A stretch of DNA of 64,000 bases from Solen grandis. Lineage: Eukaryota > Mollusca > Bivalvia > Adapedonta > Solenidae. Shown here in pieces: positions 53,778 to 61,051 of the stretch. The stretch's first letter is position 1. The number at the start of each line of letters is the position of its first letter. The notes under the pieces were generated by a model, which saw only the letters and a list, made by a program, of their open reading frames with translations, made no database searches and was not told the origin of the DNA. Location of the stretch: the NCBI GenBank assembly GCA_021229015.1, contig CM037782.1, forward strand, positions 43,925,224 through 43,989,223, given 5' to 3'. The position numbers and the translations under genes were made by a program.

Positions 53778-54534
53778 AAAGAAATTGCCAGATTTTGTTT
53801 TGTTTACACTCTAGCATCTTCATTTCTAAAGCTATCATTTTCAAACTACATGACAATGTTTATGACCAGCCAGGTTTGATTGTGGCTGTTTTAGGCCAAT
53901 CTGGTCAGGCCTTGAATTATAAAGATTTGCCAGATTTTCACTTTGTTTACACCGGCATCTGCGATTATAAAGCCATCGTCATTAAACTTATGCACAATGA
54001 TAATGGCAATAATATTTCAGTTGAGTTGGATTATGGCTAATAATTGACTGATAGAGCTACATTTTAGGCCATTGAAATATCAGAACTTCACATATATTTG
54101 CCATTTTTACACTCTTACATCTTCATTTCTTCAGCAGTGCAGGCAATGTTTCTCAGGTGAGTGACTTCAGTGCCATTTTGGCCCTCTGTTAATCATTGGA
54201 GCAATCATCTTCATTGATAGCTCTAGTTGCAGCCTGTTATACCTGAACCATTTACCAGTAGTCTACCTCTGTATAGAACCAGACACAATGGATGAGGATG
54301 TCTACTTTGAGAAGGAGAGTATGATCCAGGCAGCCAGACAGGTTTTCTTGCAGTCCTTTGATCTGTGTGCAGACAGCACAGAGCTTGACCTTTCCTGGCA
54401 GCTGCTGGACACTGTAAGTCAGATGACTGATCCCAGCAAGATGTGGCATACACTTGCTTCTGGAGGTGCTCACAAGTCAGATGTCAACAGAGACACTGAG
54501 GTCTTTTGTAAATATCCAGCAACAGATATTAATG
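34545..54534 (+). CDS. Acidic multi-exon protein, possibly SHOC1-like (partial)
   Basis: Ten exons with canonical AG/GT borders and matching phases: 34545-34674, 37778-37892, 38678-38862, 39212-39377, 40592-40706, 41791-41917, 42670-42789, 46354-46489, 52659-52750, 54277-54534; about 481 codons, open at both ends. The first exon carries basic RRHLLAKC and ends with KFRFPWKR; later exons are acidic and Ser/Glu-rich without clear domains (for example SRLRPSTVEDPF, METQ-type FETQLLQSVTLP, and SWQLLDTVSQ). The pattern, a short N-terminal module with an x-FPWK motif followed by long disordered exons, recalls the N-terminus of SHOC1, the XPF-like/ZIP2-type meiotic crossover factor, but this is from memory and weak. 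The donor after the 46354-46489 exon (gtgact) and the acceptor before 52659 are the least certain. The start codon was not found. The C-terminal part lies beyond 54534 or in the gap. Confidence 0.7.
34990..36060 (+). repeat. Diverged tandem-repeat element with terminal tctcaggtgagcgac
   Basis: Units share a tagatatt(t)..tgtgt phrase, (t)ggcct(g)gagtttagatat, and aagtttgttcaaatc/tcatg followed by ggggtcaaaattgg at about 35265-35300 and 35410-35460. It ends with ggcattggaggcaatg, then tttctcaggtgagcgac at about 36007-36035. The same modules recur at 61.68-62.12 kb. It lies in intron 1 of the plus-strand gene. Confidence 0.7.
36417..37710 (-). mobile_element. mariner transposon, 1.29 kb, with TIRs and TA target duplication
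   Basis: Terminal inverted repeats of about 30 bp (cgagggtcatcc then aatgaatgagagtt inward) begin at 36417 and end at 37710, with only one or two mismatches. They are flanked by TA at 36415-36416 and 37711-37712, the usual mariner target duplication. Size, ends and a minus-strand transposase all agree. It lies in an intron of the plus-strand gene and ends only 67 bp before that gene's second listed exon. Confidence 0.95.
36489..37542 (-). pseudogene. mariner transposase, inactive
   Basis: The start codon is at 37540-37542 (MVDNMFVLTREEIYAY) and the usual C-terminal motif (RDLPKRWEST) is followed by a stop at about 36489-36491, so the gene once had the usual length of about 345 codons. It is now broken by a stop about 20 codons in (near 37482), a frameshift near 37180, and a frameshift near 36670. 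Two of the three expected catalytic aspartates are asparagine: AINETW (Asn codon 37062-37064) where the family has Asp before Glu-Thr-Trp, and LILHNNA (Asn codon 36777-36779) where the family has His-Asp-Asn. The third Asp, after SP and before the FPKL motif, is still encoded in a neighbouring frame. Confidence 0.92.
42246..42297. repeat. (TA)n microsatellite
   Basis: About 25 uninterrupted ta units within an intron of the plus-strand gene. Confidence 0.95.
44185..44585. repeat. MITE-like repeat of aaaccng/cggttt words
   Basis: Starts with acctggtttaaaaccgattt and ends with aaaacctgcttaaaaccc, words found in both orientations. Inside, a unit with cttaccaag, caggttttttctgggc and gaaaaacc recurs at about 44261 and 44358 (period about 97 bp). 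The 84-residue minus-strand frame is an artefact of the repeat. Confidence 0.7.
45060..46266 (+). repeat. Tandem-repeat mobile element, about 165-bp units x6-7, with terminal hairpin
   Basis: Begins with gtgctcaaggtgagcttttgtgatcaccc. Units share cagaatttgattaaatttggc, gggatgatcc, ggtgaagcttcacaaaagtt, then aacatggccgccatgggc and ggggctaatttgcct. Unit starts are near 45135, 45300, 45475, 45650, 45820, 45960 and 46110. It ends with ctcaggtgagtgatcc and the palindrome agggccatcatggccct at 46244-46260, followed by cttgt. It lies in an intron of the plus-strand gene. A second, partial copy begins at 63590. The structure fits a non-autonomous rolling-circle (Helentron-type) element with a tandem core, an inference. 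Confidence 0.75.
47335..48231 (+). mobile_element. Helitron-like non-autonomous element with 157-bp tandem units
   Basis: Near-terminal inverted words tgtgtcgcctgcat (about 47339) and atgcaggcgacaca (about 48191) bracket three tandem units, each starting tgtcc(g/a)g then cataactc and containing tatttgaggtatcacct, at about 47437, 47593 and 47751. The 3' end has a 7-bp-stem palindrome gtgttccgaggaacac at 48206-48221, then six bases, then CTAG at 48228-48231 followed by T. That is the standard Helitron 3' terminus (hairpin, CTRR, inserted before T). Also contains a (cgt/cgg)n tract at 47380-47430 and C/A/TA/GT tracts at 48042-48100. No Rep/helicase gene. Confidence 0.7.
48248..48556 (+). promoter_or_regulatory. 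LINE 5'UTR tandem repeats, three units
   Basis: Units at 48248-48307, 48384-48444 and about 48500-48556 share tggagtcagtgcgggt, tttccgcgctatacttag or variants. Unit 1 is bounded by ctgtgcaac and gttgcacag (a 9-bp inverted pair) and unit 2 by acagtg and cactgt, so each can fold into a hairpin. Repeats of this kind upstream of a LINE ORF often hold the internal promoter; that role is inferred here. Confidence 0.65.
48606..49463 (+). CDS. LINE ORF: leader with 2A, PHD finger, endonuclease N-terminus (truncated)
   Basis: Starts at MLTLYLILLLHVVTS, a hydrophobic stretch resembling a signal peptide. After a basic, polar linker, the hydrophobic run NILLLALVLAV (about 57-67) leads into DIELNPGP (68-75), a full match to the 2A ribosome-skipping consensus. 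A C4HC3 PHD finger follows: Cys84, Cys87, Cys100, Cys103, His108, Cys111, Cys131 or 132, Cys134. From about residue 208 an AP-like endonuclease begins (INCRSIKDK, CATESWL). The frame stops at TAA 49461-49463 inside the endonuclease, so the fuller protein is cut at 285 residues. 2A motifs are known at the N-terminus of some CR1-type elements of marine invertebrates. Confidence 0.88.
   Translation: MLTLYLILLLHVVTSNNKETTKSEKHQNMLNNLINSKMNSTGRRPISLPIQSKRKTNILLLALVLAVDIELNPGPCNRPTTYPCGLCEIPVTWDCQGVCCDGCDIWHHKSCIELCTQDYELLERSNIQWLCCKCDSKNVSTFTFRSYEIEHSNIFEPLKDIDSTMDSIRSAFSPLKTSSPKHKNSVKNNPEVRTHPNSNLYEAPAKKNLRIMTINCRSIKDKKQEFETAVHYLKPDIICATESWLKGVKPGENPTPDTIKSSEIFPTNYNVYRNDRGTLGGGVFI
48807..48830 (+). 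other. 2A ribosome-skipping motif (DIELNPGP)
   Basis: Residues 68-75 of the LINE ORF read DIELNPGP, all fixed positions of the D(V/I)ExNPG/P signature, preceded by an 11-residue hydrophobic helix-like run as in other 2A sequences. If active, the ribosome would release a 74-residue leader peptide after the Gly codon at 48825-48827 and restart at the Pro codon at 48828-48830, giving a separate PHD-endonuclease protein. Confidence 0.85.
49545..50082 (+). pseudogene. LINE endonuclease, C-terminal half
   Basis: A second frame carries GDFNCPNIQW (the catalytic Asp-Phe-Asn motif of APE endonucleases) at about 49552, and SDHDIIISDF (catalytic Asp-His) at about 49760-49790, then a Lys-rich linker to a stop near 50080. 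Between this and the upstream ORF some sequence is missing and an A-run carries a frameshift near 49535-49545. Confidence 0.85.
50250..51795 (+). pseudogene. LINE reverse transcriptase
   Basis: Reverse transcriptase motifs in order: NPSKASGPDNIP (about 50285), NYRPVSLTSV (about 50480), the first catalytic Asp block ILDFSKAFDTVPH (about 50690-50730), GVPQGTVLGP (about 50865-50895) and FADD (about 50951-50962). A single TAA at 50607-50609 interrupts the frame (after GFRSG). The thumb region to about 51290 stays open; then a frame change, with sequence missing, leads to YGAP...KLERIQNRAVRFI (from 51315) and a C-terminal region with VIHWNHLPDN ending in a stop at about 51795. This single run of polymerase motifs is close to intact, so the copy may be relatively young. 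Confidence 0.9.
51880..52280 (+). repeat. Second Helitron-like copy, 3' part, same family as 47335-48231
   Basis: Contains two ttaactctgtcct..atggatgg..atat phrases (about 51931 and 52089, period about 158 bp), a tactcccctttgttgatg phrase also present in the 47.3-kb element, and ends in acacaag, then aaggaacacccatgtCTAG with T following at 52276-52280. The hairpin of this copy has been interrupted by an inserted stretch. Confidence 0.6.
53165..54226 (+). repeat. Tandem-repeat element, two terminal motifs
   Basis: Starts with acctcaccttagcacatgtg and a ctatcaggatcg phrase, then units with tttacact(c)tagca(t)ttcatttc, aagcaatcat, ttcaaacttcatgac and gtttatggccataa at about 53265, 53435, 53625 and 53810. 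A (taaa)n tract lies at 53746-53780. Ends with caatgtttctcaggtgagtgac at about 54143-54165, and shortly after with atcatcttcattgatagctCTAG at 54204-54226, followed by T. The 3' terminus resembles a Helitron end. Sits between the last two exons of the plus-strand gene. Confidence 0.65.
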
Positions 54535-54599
54535 GTAAACTAAAGCTTATTTTATATTTTGATGATGATATTATGAAAGTTGTGACTTTAAGCATGCTT

Positions 54600-55140
54600 T
54601 TGAGTTATCACCCGACGATGGATCGGGAGGGGGGATATTGTTTTGGCGTTCTTCCGTCCGTCTGAAATTCGATTCCGCGCTATATCTCTGAAACTACTGA
54701 CTTGATTTTAACGAAACTTCATGGCAACCATCATTACCAATAGGAGATGCGCATATCATCAGCATGATCCAATCGGACTTTTTAACACAGGGTTATGGCC
54801 CTTGATTAGTTATACAGTATGTATACAGAGTAGCATTCATTTCTGCACTATTCTCTGCAACTACTGAATAGATTTTAACAAAACTTCATGGCAACCATCA
54901 TTACCAATTGGAGATGCACATATCCTCGGCATGTTTTGATCTGACCATTTAACACAGAGTTATGTCCCTTGATAAGTTATGCAGTATGTATACGGAATAA
55001 CATTCGTTTCTGCGCTATTTATTAGCACAGTTTACTAGATTTCAACAAAACTTAATGGGAACCATTAATATCAATAAGAGATGTGAATATTATTGGCATG
55101 TTCTGGTTGGACCCTTCAACACCGGAGCCTGCGATTTATT
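54600..55140 (+). repeat. Tandem-repeat element, about 165-bp units
   Basis: Units share ttttaacgaaacttcatggc (or the aaaac variant), aaccatcattaccaat, gagatgc(g/a)catat and ttatggcccttgat at about 54700, 54865 and 55035, after a start with atcacccgacgatgg and a ccgtccgtctg phrase. Confidence 0.7.
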
Positions 55141-55234
55141 CCTTAAATGCTGCTGAATCATATTGTTTCCACTCGTCTGACCAACCCACATGTACTACAG
55201 CACATGTCATCATTTTTTGCCATCAAACAATTTT

Positions 55235-56268
55235 TAGCTCACCGTAGCAAATACTCAGGGTGAGCTATTAGGATCGCCTTTTGTCTAGCATGTGATTTCT
55301 TCCCATTTTCTTTTTATGCAAATTCTGACTTAACCCTTTCTTCAAACAAGCACAGATCAGTGGGGAGATATACTGTCTGACAGAGTCTTGTTATTTACTC
55401 ACATCAGCACATGTGCTCAAGAAGAGCTATTTTATTAGGATCATTTAATGTCCCTAGTCCATCTGTTTGTCACCCACAATTAGTTTGTTTACACTCTAGC
55501 ATTGCATCTTCATTTACAAATCATCTTCATTATAATGTTGATGCCCTATAATCTCTACCAAGTTTGATTATGGCTGAATATCTCCTATTAGGACAGGAGT
55601 TATGGCCCTTTCAGTATAAAAAAATGCTAAATTTTAATTTGATAACACTTTTGCATCTTCATTTTCTAAGCAATCATTTTCAAACTTCATGACAATATTT
55701 ATGGCCATTATCTTTCTGCCAATCTCGGTTATAGATCATATCAGCCAATTTGGTTTGGCCCTTGAATTATTGAAATTACTATATTTCATTGTTTACACTC
55801 TAACATCCTCAATTATTTAACAATAAAACTTGGTGACAATGTTAATGGTCATAGTCTTTTTTCAGTGTTTCAGTATGGCCCATTTGGTCAGGAGTTATGG
55901 CCCTTGCATATAAAAAGATTTTACTTTGTTTACACCATAGCATCAGCATTTAGAAAGCAAACTTCATTAAACTTGGCAGGAGTGTAAAATGACTAGAATA
56001 TCTTAACCAGGTTTGATTGTGAATGATATTGTCCCAATGGGTCAGGAGTTATGGCCCTTGAACTAAAAAAATGAATATGACAGACATTCTAAGATCTACA
56101 TTTATAAAGTAATCTTAATGGATTAATTACCTTGATATCTTGACCAATAATCTATTATGGCTTGCATTGGACAGATGAATCTAGAATTTTGTACTATAAT
56201 GCTATAAGTTTCCTTTAGATCAGAGGTACTCAGTTGAGTGATATAAGGCCATTATGGCCCTATTCTTT
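55235..56268 (+). repeat. Tandem-repeat element related to the 53.2-kb array
   Basis: Begins with ttagctcaccgtagcaaat and agggtgagctattaggatcg, has a second start-like block near 55395, and carries five or six units with tttacact(c)tagcat, ttcaaactt, gttatggcccttg. Ends with cagttgagtgatataaggcc and attatggcccta at about 56230-56262, a diverged copy of the shared terminal motif. Confidence 0.65.
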
Positions 56269-56934
56269 ATACCCACCACAAACGTAGTTTGGGGGGTGGT
56301 ATATAGGAGTCACCATGTCGGTCGGTCGGTCAGTCCGTCCGTCGGTCTGTCCGTCTGTCTGTAGTTTTTTTGTCCACGCTATTTCTCAATAACTACTGGA
56401 TGGATTTCAATCAAACTTCATAGGAAGCTTCACTGGTGAGCATAGATGTACATATTATGAAATTGTTACGGTTGATTGACTTTCTTTTGAGTTATGGCCC
56501 TTTGCTGATTTTCTGGAGTTTTCTTTGTCCACGCTATTTCTCAATAACTACTGGATAGATTTCAAACAAACGTCATAGGAAGCTTCAATATAAAGCACAG
56601 ATGTGCATATTATAAAATGGTTATGGTTGACTGATTTTCTTTTGAGTTATGGTCCTTTGCTGATTTTCTGGAGTTTTCTTTGTCCATGCTATTTCTCATT
56701 AAGTACTGGATGGATTTCAATCAAACTTCATGGAAGTTCACTTGTGAGCATAGATGTGCATATTGGTTTGGGAAAATTTTGATTTGGTATAAAAAGATTA
56801 TTATTGTGAAATAGTTTTGTGTAATATGTCAATTGAAAACATCAGTTCATTGTGACTTATCTCCTATAGCTGGGCACTTGATTGTAAACAAAGGCTGTGT
56901 GGGGGGTATTCATCACCTTTAGTGATAGCTCTAG
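56265..56934 (+). mobile_element. Helitron-like non-autonomous element, about 670 bp
   Basis: A 5' inverted pair tacccacca / ggggtggta (56268-56300) is followed by a gtcggtcggt/ccgtctgtctg tract, then three tandem units of about 156 bp that share tgtccacgctatttctcaat, tactggat and tgattttctggagtttt (about 56372, 56528, 56684). The 3' end has a hairpin atcacctttagtgat at 56912-56926, then four bases and CTAG at 56931-56934 followed by T. This fits a Helitron 3' terminus. A similar end lies at 54204-54226. Confidence 0.65.
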
Positions 56935-57086
56935 TTTTTATTGTTCTATATTCTCACATGTAATGTTTTAGTTCTGTCATGGAGAAGTGTGGAAAAATAT
57001 AACATTTTGTTCAATTTTGCTTTGCATTGAAAGTAATAAACCTGTGATACTGCTTAAACTTTTTTATAGCATGTAACAGCCAATTT

Positions 57087-57186
57087 NNNNNNNNNNNNNN
57101 NNNNNNNNNNNNNNNNNNNNNNNNNNNNNNNNNNNNNNNNNNNNNNNNNNNNNNNNNNNNNNNNNNNNNNNNNNNNNNNNNNNNNN
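57087..57186. other. Assembly gap of 100 N
   Basis: Exactly 100 N, the same as the gap at 6987. The sequence between the two gaps is exactly 50,000 bases. Sequence composition and content change across this gap. Confidence 0.99.
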
Positions 57187-57188
57187 TC

Positions 57189-57344
57189 ACGGGTAAGCAG
57201 TTAGATCCAGTTGACCCCGAGCCACAGCTGTCTGACTTTTATATGCCATCTTCAGAACAACAAGATAGAGAAATTGGATTTATAGTATTAGCTCTGGGAG
57301 CTGCTGGTCTTATTGGCTATTGGGTCGAAAGAAAAATTAATTAA
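57189..57344 (+). CDS. C-terminal part of a small single-pass membrane protein (partial)
   Basis: The frame is open from the gap edge and ends in TAA at 57342-57344. It reads an acidic, Pro/Gln-rich stretch and then one hydrophobic segment (IGFIVLALGAAGLIGYW) with a short basic tail (VERKIN), the form of a C-terminal membrane anchor. Not recognised. It lies 23 bp before the next ORF on the same strand, as in compact viral or large-transposon gene blocks. The start is lost in the gap. Confidence 0.5.
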   Translation, partial: TGKQLDPVDPEPQLSDFYMPSSEQQDREIGFIVLALGAAGLIGYWVERKIN

Positions 57345-57367
57345 AAAAAAACTTTTTCTGTATAATC

Positions 57368-57733
57368 ATGGGTATCCCCAAAGAGTTATACTCTGCAATG
57401 CTTGAGGTCGGATACAGCGCCCGCCGCCATAAAATCCCAGGTCCTCTGGCCCACAAAATGATCGATGTTGCACAAAAATCTCTCGATCTCTGGCAGCAGG
57501 ATGAATGGGCAGTTGTAATATTTGCTCACCTTGTGCTGTCAGAACTGACCGCCCTCAAGGAGACCACCAGGCAGCTTTCGGGACCAGTCTTTGAAGCCTG
57601 TTGGGGACTGATAGGTCTGTTGGAATATATCGCGGGTCATGGCTTCCCTTGCGAGCATTTACTACAGCCCTCACGGCTATTGGAAGGGGCTAGCGGCGGT
57701 TCAAAAACTGGTGGCTGCAGCTTGGGTTTCTGA
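57368..57733 (+). CDS. Small helical protein of unknown function
   Basis: 121 codons from ATG 57368, mostly helix-forming (for example AHKMIDVAQKSLDLWQQDEWA, LVLSELTALKETTRQL). No motif recognised. Its last 95 bp overlap the integrase remnant in another frame, so only the first about 90 residues are free of overlap. The downstream Gly/Ser-rich tail lies in the overlap and may be frame-shifted. Composition is higher in GC than the host sequence around it. It may be a conserved accessory gene of the element; this was not tested. Confidence 0.5.
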   Translation: MGIPKELYSAMLEVGYSARRHKIPGPLAHKMIDVAQKSLDLWQQDEWAVVIFAHLVLSELTALKETTRQLSGPVFEACWGLIGLLEYIAGHGFPCEHLLQPSRLLEGASGGSKTGGCSLGF

Positions 57734-58067
57734 AGCCAAAGCCAGGGACTTCTTGAAAAAACAGGCCATCTGGCAAATCTACCTTCCTGCTCCTCGGTTG
57801 TTCCCGGCCGTGTGGTTGGTCTCAATGAGCAAAAGCTTGGGTTTTCAATATCTTTACCAGCCTGGTGAGCTTGCGGGTGGCCGACGCTGAGCCACCAATC
57901 CCGTGTGGTCTTTGGATGTTTACCAGATAGAACGTTCTGTGACGAAACCCGACAAACCTGTGCTGTACTACTTGCAGGATGGACCTGGACGAGGCTTTGT
58001 GCGTGAGGAATTTCTGGTGGTGCCCCCAGACACCCACTTGCCCCCAGATGGGGTTCTCAAGCTTTGA
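57639..58067 (+). pseudogene. Retroviral-type integrase remnant with the catalytic core deleted
   Basis: One frame, 57639-58067, with a single in-frame TGA at 57888-57890. The N-terminal about 50 residues (SIYYSPHGYWKG through KKQAIWQIYLPAPR) and the C-terminal part (YLYQPGELAGG, then DVYQIERSV and a PDTHLPPDGV tail) resemble the two ends of an integrase of the rve family seen with protein-primed polymerases in invertebrate large transposons. The middle, which should hold the Asp-Asp-Glu core, is absent: the N part joins the C part within about 20 codons near 57790-57845. The protein therefore could not catalyse integration. It runs convergently with the polymerase gene on the other strand. 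Confidence 0.7.
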
Positions 58068-58154
58068 GGAGCTCTTTATGCCCAATTATTAGGCCAGAGT
58101 TTCCACCCCATTTTCAGCAATCCAGCCATGGAGTCAAAGGGGGATAGTGAAATC

Positions 58155-60455
58155 TTATAAAGATGCTGCCCATAGATTTGATGCTTCACCGATCGCCGTG
58201 GTGAAATGTCTTTTTCCGAAGAGGGCCTCTTTGTCCTGCTCGTGCCTTATTTGCTTTTTCACGACATTCTTTTTTACGCCTTTGGCCTTCTTGATGTTTT
58301 TCCATTGTCTTCTAGTTGGAGTACATCTTAGGGCGCAGACTGACATATTCATCTATAGGACACTCCGCACATTCGTCTTTCATTTTACCTAGCACCTTCT
58401 TATTCACAGTGCTGTGCAGTGGGTTATTTATAGGGAAGTCGGACGTGTCATAAAGATCCACATAATCGGCCATATTCTTGTAAACATCCTCTGTCTGGAT
58501 TTCAAGCAATAGACTGTCTGTATCGGTATAAAGCAGTTGGCATCGGTCTCCATACTTACTCTTCATCTTGTTGTAGTAGAACACGTACATAAGGTCCTTA
58601 CTGAGGTCAAGAATGCTCATTCCCATATATACTGGAAGGTTAAGCACTAGTCAGCTTTTGTGGACCTGAATTGCTGCCAGATTATCGTCGAATATGTTTG
58701 CTCGGGCAAAGGATGGGCTGGCAATGAGTCGTCGGAGCTTGTACTCCTCGTTTGCCCGGACAAGTTTGACACTGACCCTCTTGCGCAGGTTTTCCATAGT
58801 TTTCCCAAAGATGCTGTTGTTCATTAGTTTGTATAGGTCCTTCTCAAAGTGCTGTTGGCCTTCTTCCTGAGCTCGGTGTTCATCCTTATGTAGGGCTCCA
58901 TCCAAGGTTTCTGCTCAAATCTGAGGGCACAGTGAATCTTTTTTAGCTGAAGGCCTAGAGACAGGTAGCGCTGTAGATTCTGGTAGTGTAGCACATAGCG
59001 GTCCTTGTTGCGGAGGTTCAGAACCAGCTTCTCAACCTCTGTAGCGCCACCCCTAACGCTGATGAGGCTGTGATGGTAATCAGACATCCACAGTTTTTGG
59101 ACTACCATGCGTTCTGGTGCCAGAGGATATGCGTTGTGTGCATTGTGCAGCTCTTGTGGGTACTCCAGATCCACCTCTAGGATGTAGCCCTCGGGGTCAT
59201 CGGCTGGATGATCTGCAATGGCCACCTGCTGGCAATTTTCCACCCAACGAAAACCTCCCGTTGATATAGAGCCTGAGACATAGCCCACCCATAGAGGTTG
59301 TTTGCATCTAGATAGAGGATGTGGCTACTAGGCTTTTCAGGGTTGTATCCCTCGACCAGAGGATTGTTTGCTTTGGCATAGCGCTTTGATACCATGGAGA
59401 TGCCTCCCCGCAATCCCTTCTCGATGAATTGGTGCTGGTCATAATCTGTGAGAAGCTCAAGCTCCACACCTGTCTTCTTGAGAAGGGGTCTAAGCCATAC
59501 TTCCTTAGGCAGGTTTTCCTGAATGTTTCAAAGACATCTGCCAGTAGGAGGACATCTGTGCGGTTGTAGAGATCATGAAGGCTGTCCAGACTTTCTGAGC
59601 GTGGGCATAGTCCTCATCGCAAATGTGCTCATTGGAGAGCTTGCTGTAGAATGCCTCCTTTGGTGGGAGCCTTGTGTCTGTGAAGCGCTCCCAATAGTCC
59701 ATGTACTCATAGGGGTATACGCCCTTGCTCTTGTTGTCAAGGTCAATGTAAGATCCGCCTCTCAATGGTTGATATCTGGCAATGTCTAGCCAAAGGGTCT
59801 GTACCTGTTCTACAACCCAGCCAGACCCTCTATTGGTCCACTTCTCTAGCATTTCTTGTATCCTGGGGAAAGTTCGATTGAGGGCCCCTTTGATTTCACT
59901 ATTCTGCATAATAGCCTCCTGCTTGTGGCGTAGCACGGGTTCAGTGTACTCTTCACTGCTGTCTGGGTTGTCCTTACGAAGCTTGACCTTGATAGCAAGC
60001 TGGAACTTTACACCATTCAGAGCCTTTATCTCTTCTACCAACTTGTCACGTATAATGGGCTCCACCTCCTCAAGAAAAGCTCTGGGGTCTGCACCCTGTC
60101 CTTGAGATACATTCATCTGCCAGCCTCTCAAAAAACTTCCTATAACCCATGGCGTTTGATGGAAAGTGAGATCCTCCTCAAATAGAACTCCTAAAATATT
60201 ATCTAATTCATCATTAGTCAACAGTATCATCGGTGTAGTACTCTGCGGCCTCCATGGGGCTGGTGTAGGCCTCTGCGGGGCAGGCCTCCTTGGGGCCGGA
60301 GTAGGCCTCCGTGGGGCCGAAGTAGGCCTCAGTGGGGCTGGAGTAGGCCGCTGTTGGGTAAACGCAACTAAGCCATTTGCATACGTTTTGGGGTTTATCA
60401 ACCCTTCTCTAAGCAGATTGTTTAGTTGCTTTACTGCACGATCCATGATACTCAA
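58155..60455 (-). pseudogene. Protein-primed family B DNA polymerase, broken
   Basis: Pieces of one gene on the minus strand: 59505-60455 (start ATG 60455, a Pro-rich linker, then a conserved upstream region and a KGVYPYEYM / LPPKEAFYSKL block), 59177-59467 (LYLDANNLYGWAMSQ, a catalytic Asp motif), 58824-59288, 58651-58905 (KLMNNSIFGKTMENLR), 58312-58647 (LYTDTDSLLLE, the YxDTDS motif) and 58155-58352 (basic C-terminal tail in another frame). Family B polymerases of this type replicate linear DNA with a protein primer in adenovirus-like viruses and Polinton/Maverick elements. The break list: an internal deletion near 59735-59750 that removes the exonuclease region, frameshifts near 59525-59540, 59270-59290, 58870-58900 and 58330, and a stop near 58650. 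No working product is expected. Confidence 0.85.
60225..60375 (-). repeat. Pro-rich minisatellite inside the polymerase 5' part
   Basis: Units of about 24 bp (ggggc(c/t)g(g/a)agtaggcct(c/a) on the plus strand) code for repeated R-P-T-P-A-P or R-P-A-P blocks of the minus-strand polymerase ORF. The number of units probably varies between copies. Confidence 0.8.
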
Positions 60456-60676
60456 AAGAAGATTACATGCTATGTTTCGAATATCTTTCTAAATGAAAAT
60501 TCGACAACAACTTTTACGTTTACTATATTTCAGACATTTATCTAAATGAAAAATTCGACTTGTAGACGAACTATGTTTCGGACATGAAAATTCAACTATA
60601 GGTTGTAGACTTCTATGTTTCGGACATATCTCTAAATAAAAATTAGACTAATAGGTTGTAGAAGATCTCAACCCTA

Positions 60677-61051
60677 TCAAGATTTTGCCCCACATGCCTT
60701 GCTAGTGAGTTCTCTCATTACATAAGAATAGTTGTGCTGGCCTTGGTTTCTGCCCTCAAGAGCCTTCTTCACATCATCACATCCACAGGCCTTGCTGCAA
60801 AGCCATGTTTCAGATTTTGTTCCCTTCCCACACTTCCTACAAGGGTGTGGTTCTTTCCCAAGATTTGCTATATGTTTGCTGCAAAGCTTGTTTACACACC
60901 TCCTACCGCATCTCTCAAACTTAGAAACCACTAGCCATTGACACGTGTTCTCCACGAACGGACTGCCGGGACCCCCTGGTAGCTGAAATTTGCAGTAGCT
61001 CTGGCAAAAATACGGGTCACCAATTAGAGAAATACACAAGATAAGGCACAC
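60677..61051 (-). CDS. Cys-rich, probable zinc-binding ORF of the element
   Basis: 124 codons. After a hydrophobic start, Cys and His are spaced as in small zinc modules: CQWLVVSKFERCGRRCVNKLC, then H, CRKCGKGTKS, LCSKACGC. The block is dense in paired Cys, which suggests two zinc sites. Function not known; related Cys-rich ORFs occur next to the polymerase in Polinton-like elements (impression, not tested). It lies upstream of the polymerase on the same strand, 222 bp away. The first about 25 residues overlap one copy of the ggtagc(c)gaaatttgc repeat and may not belong to the protein. Confidence 0.5.
   Translation of the reverse strand: MCLILCISLIGDPYFCQSYCKFQLPGGPGSPFVENTCQWLVVSKFERCGRRCVNKLCSKHIANLGKEPHPCRKCGKGTKSETWLCSKACGCDDVKKALEGRNQGQHNYSYVMRELTSKACGAKS

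Noticed and set aside
59523..60492. Plus-strand ORFs opposite the polymerase
   Set aside because: They mirror the minus-strand polymerase and its Pro-rich repeat.
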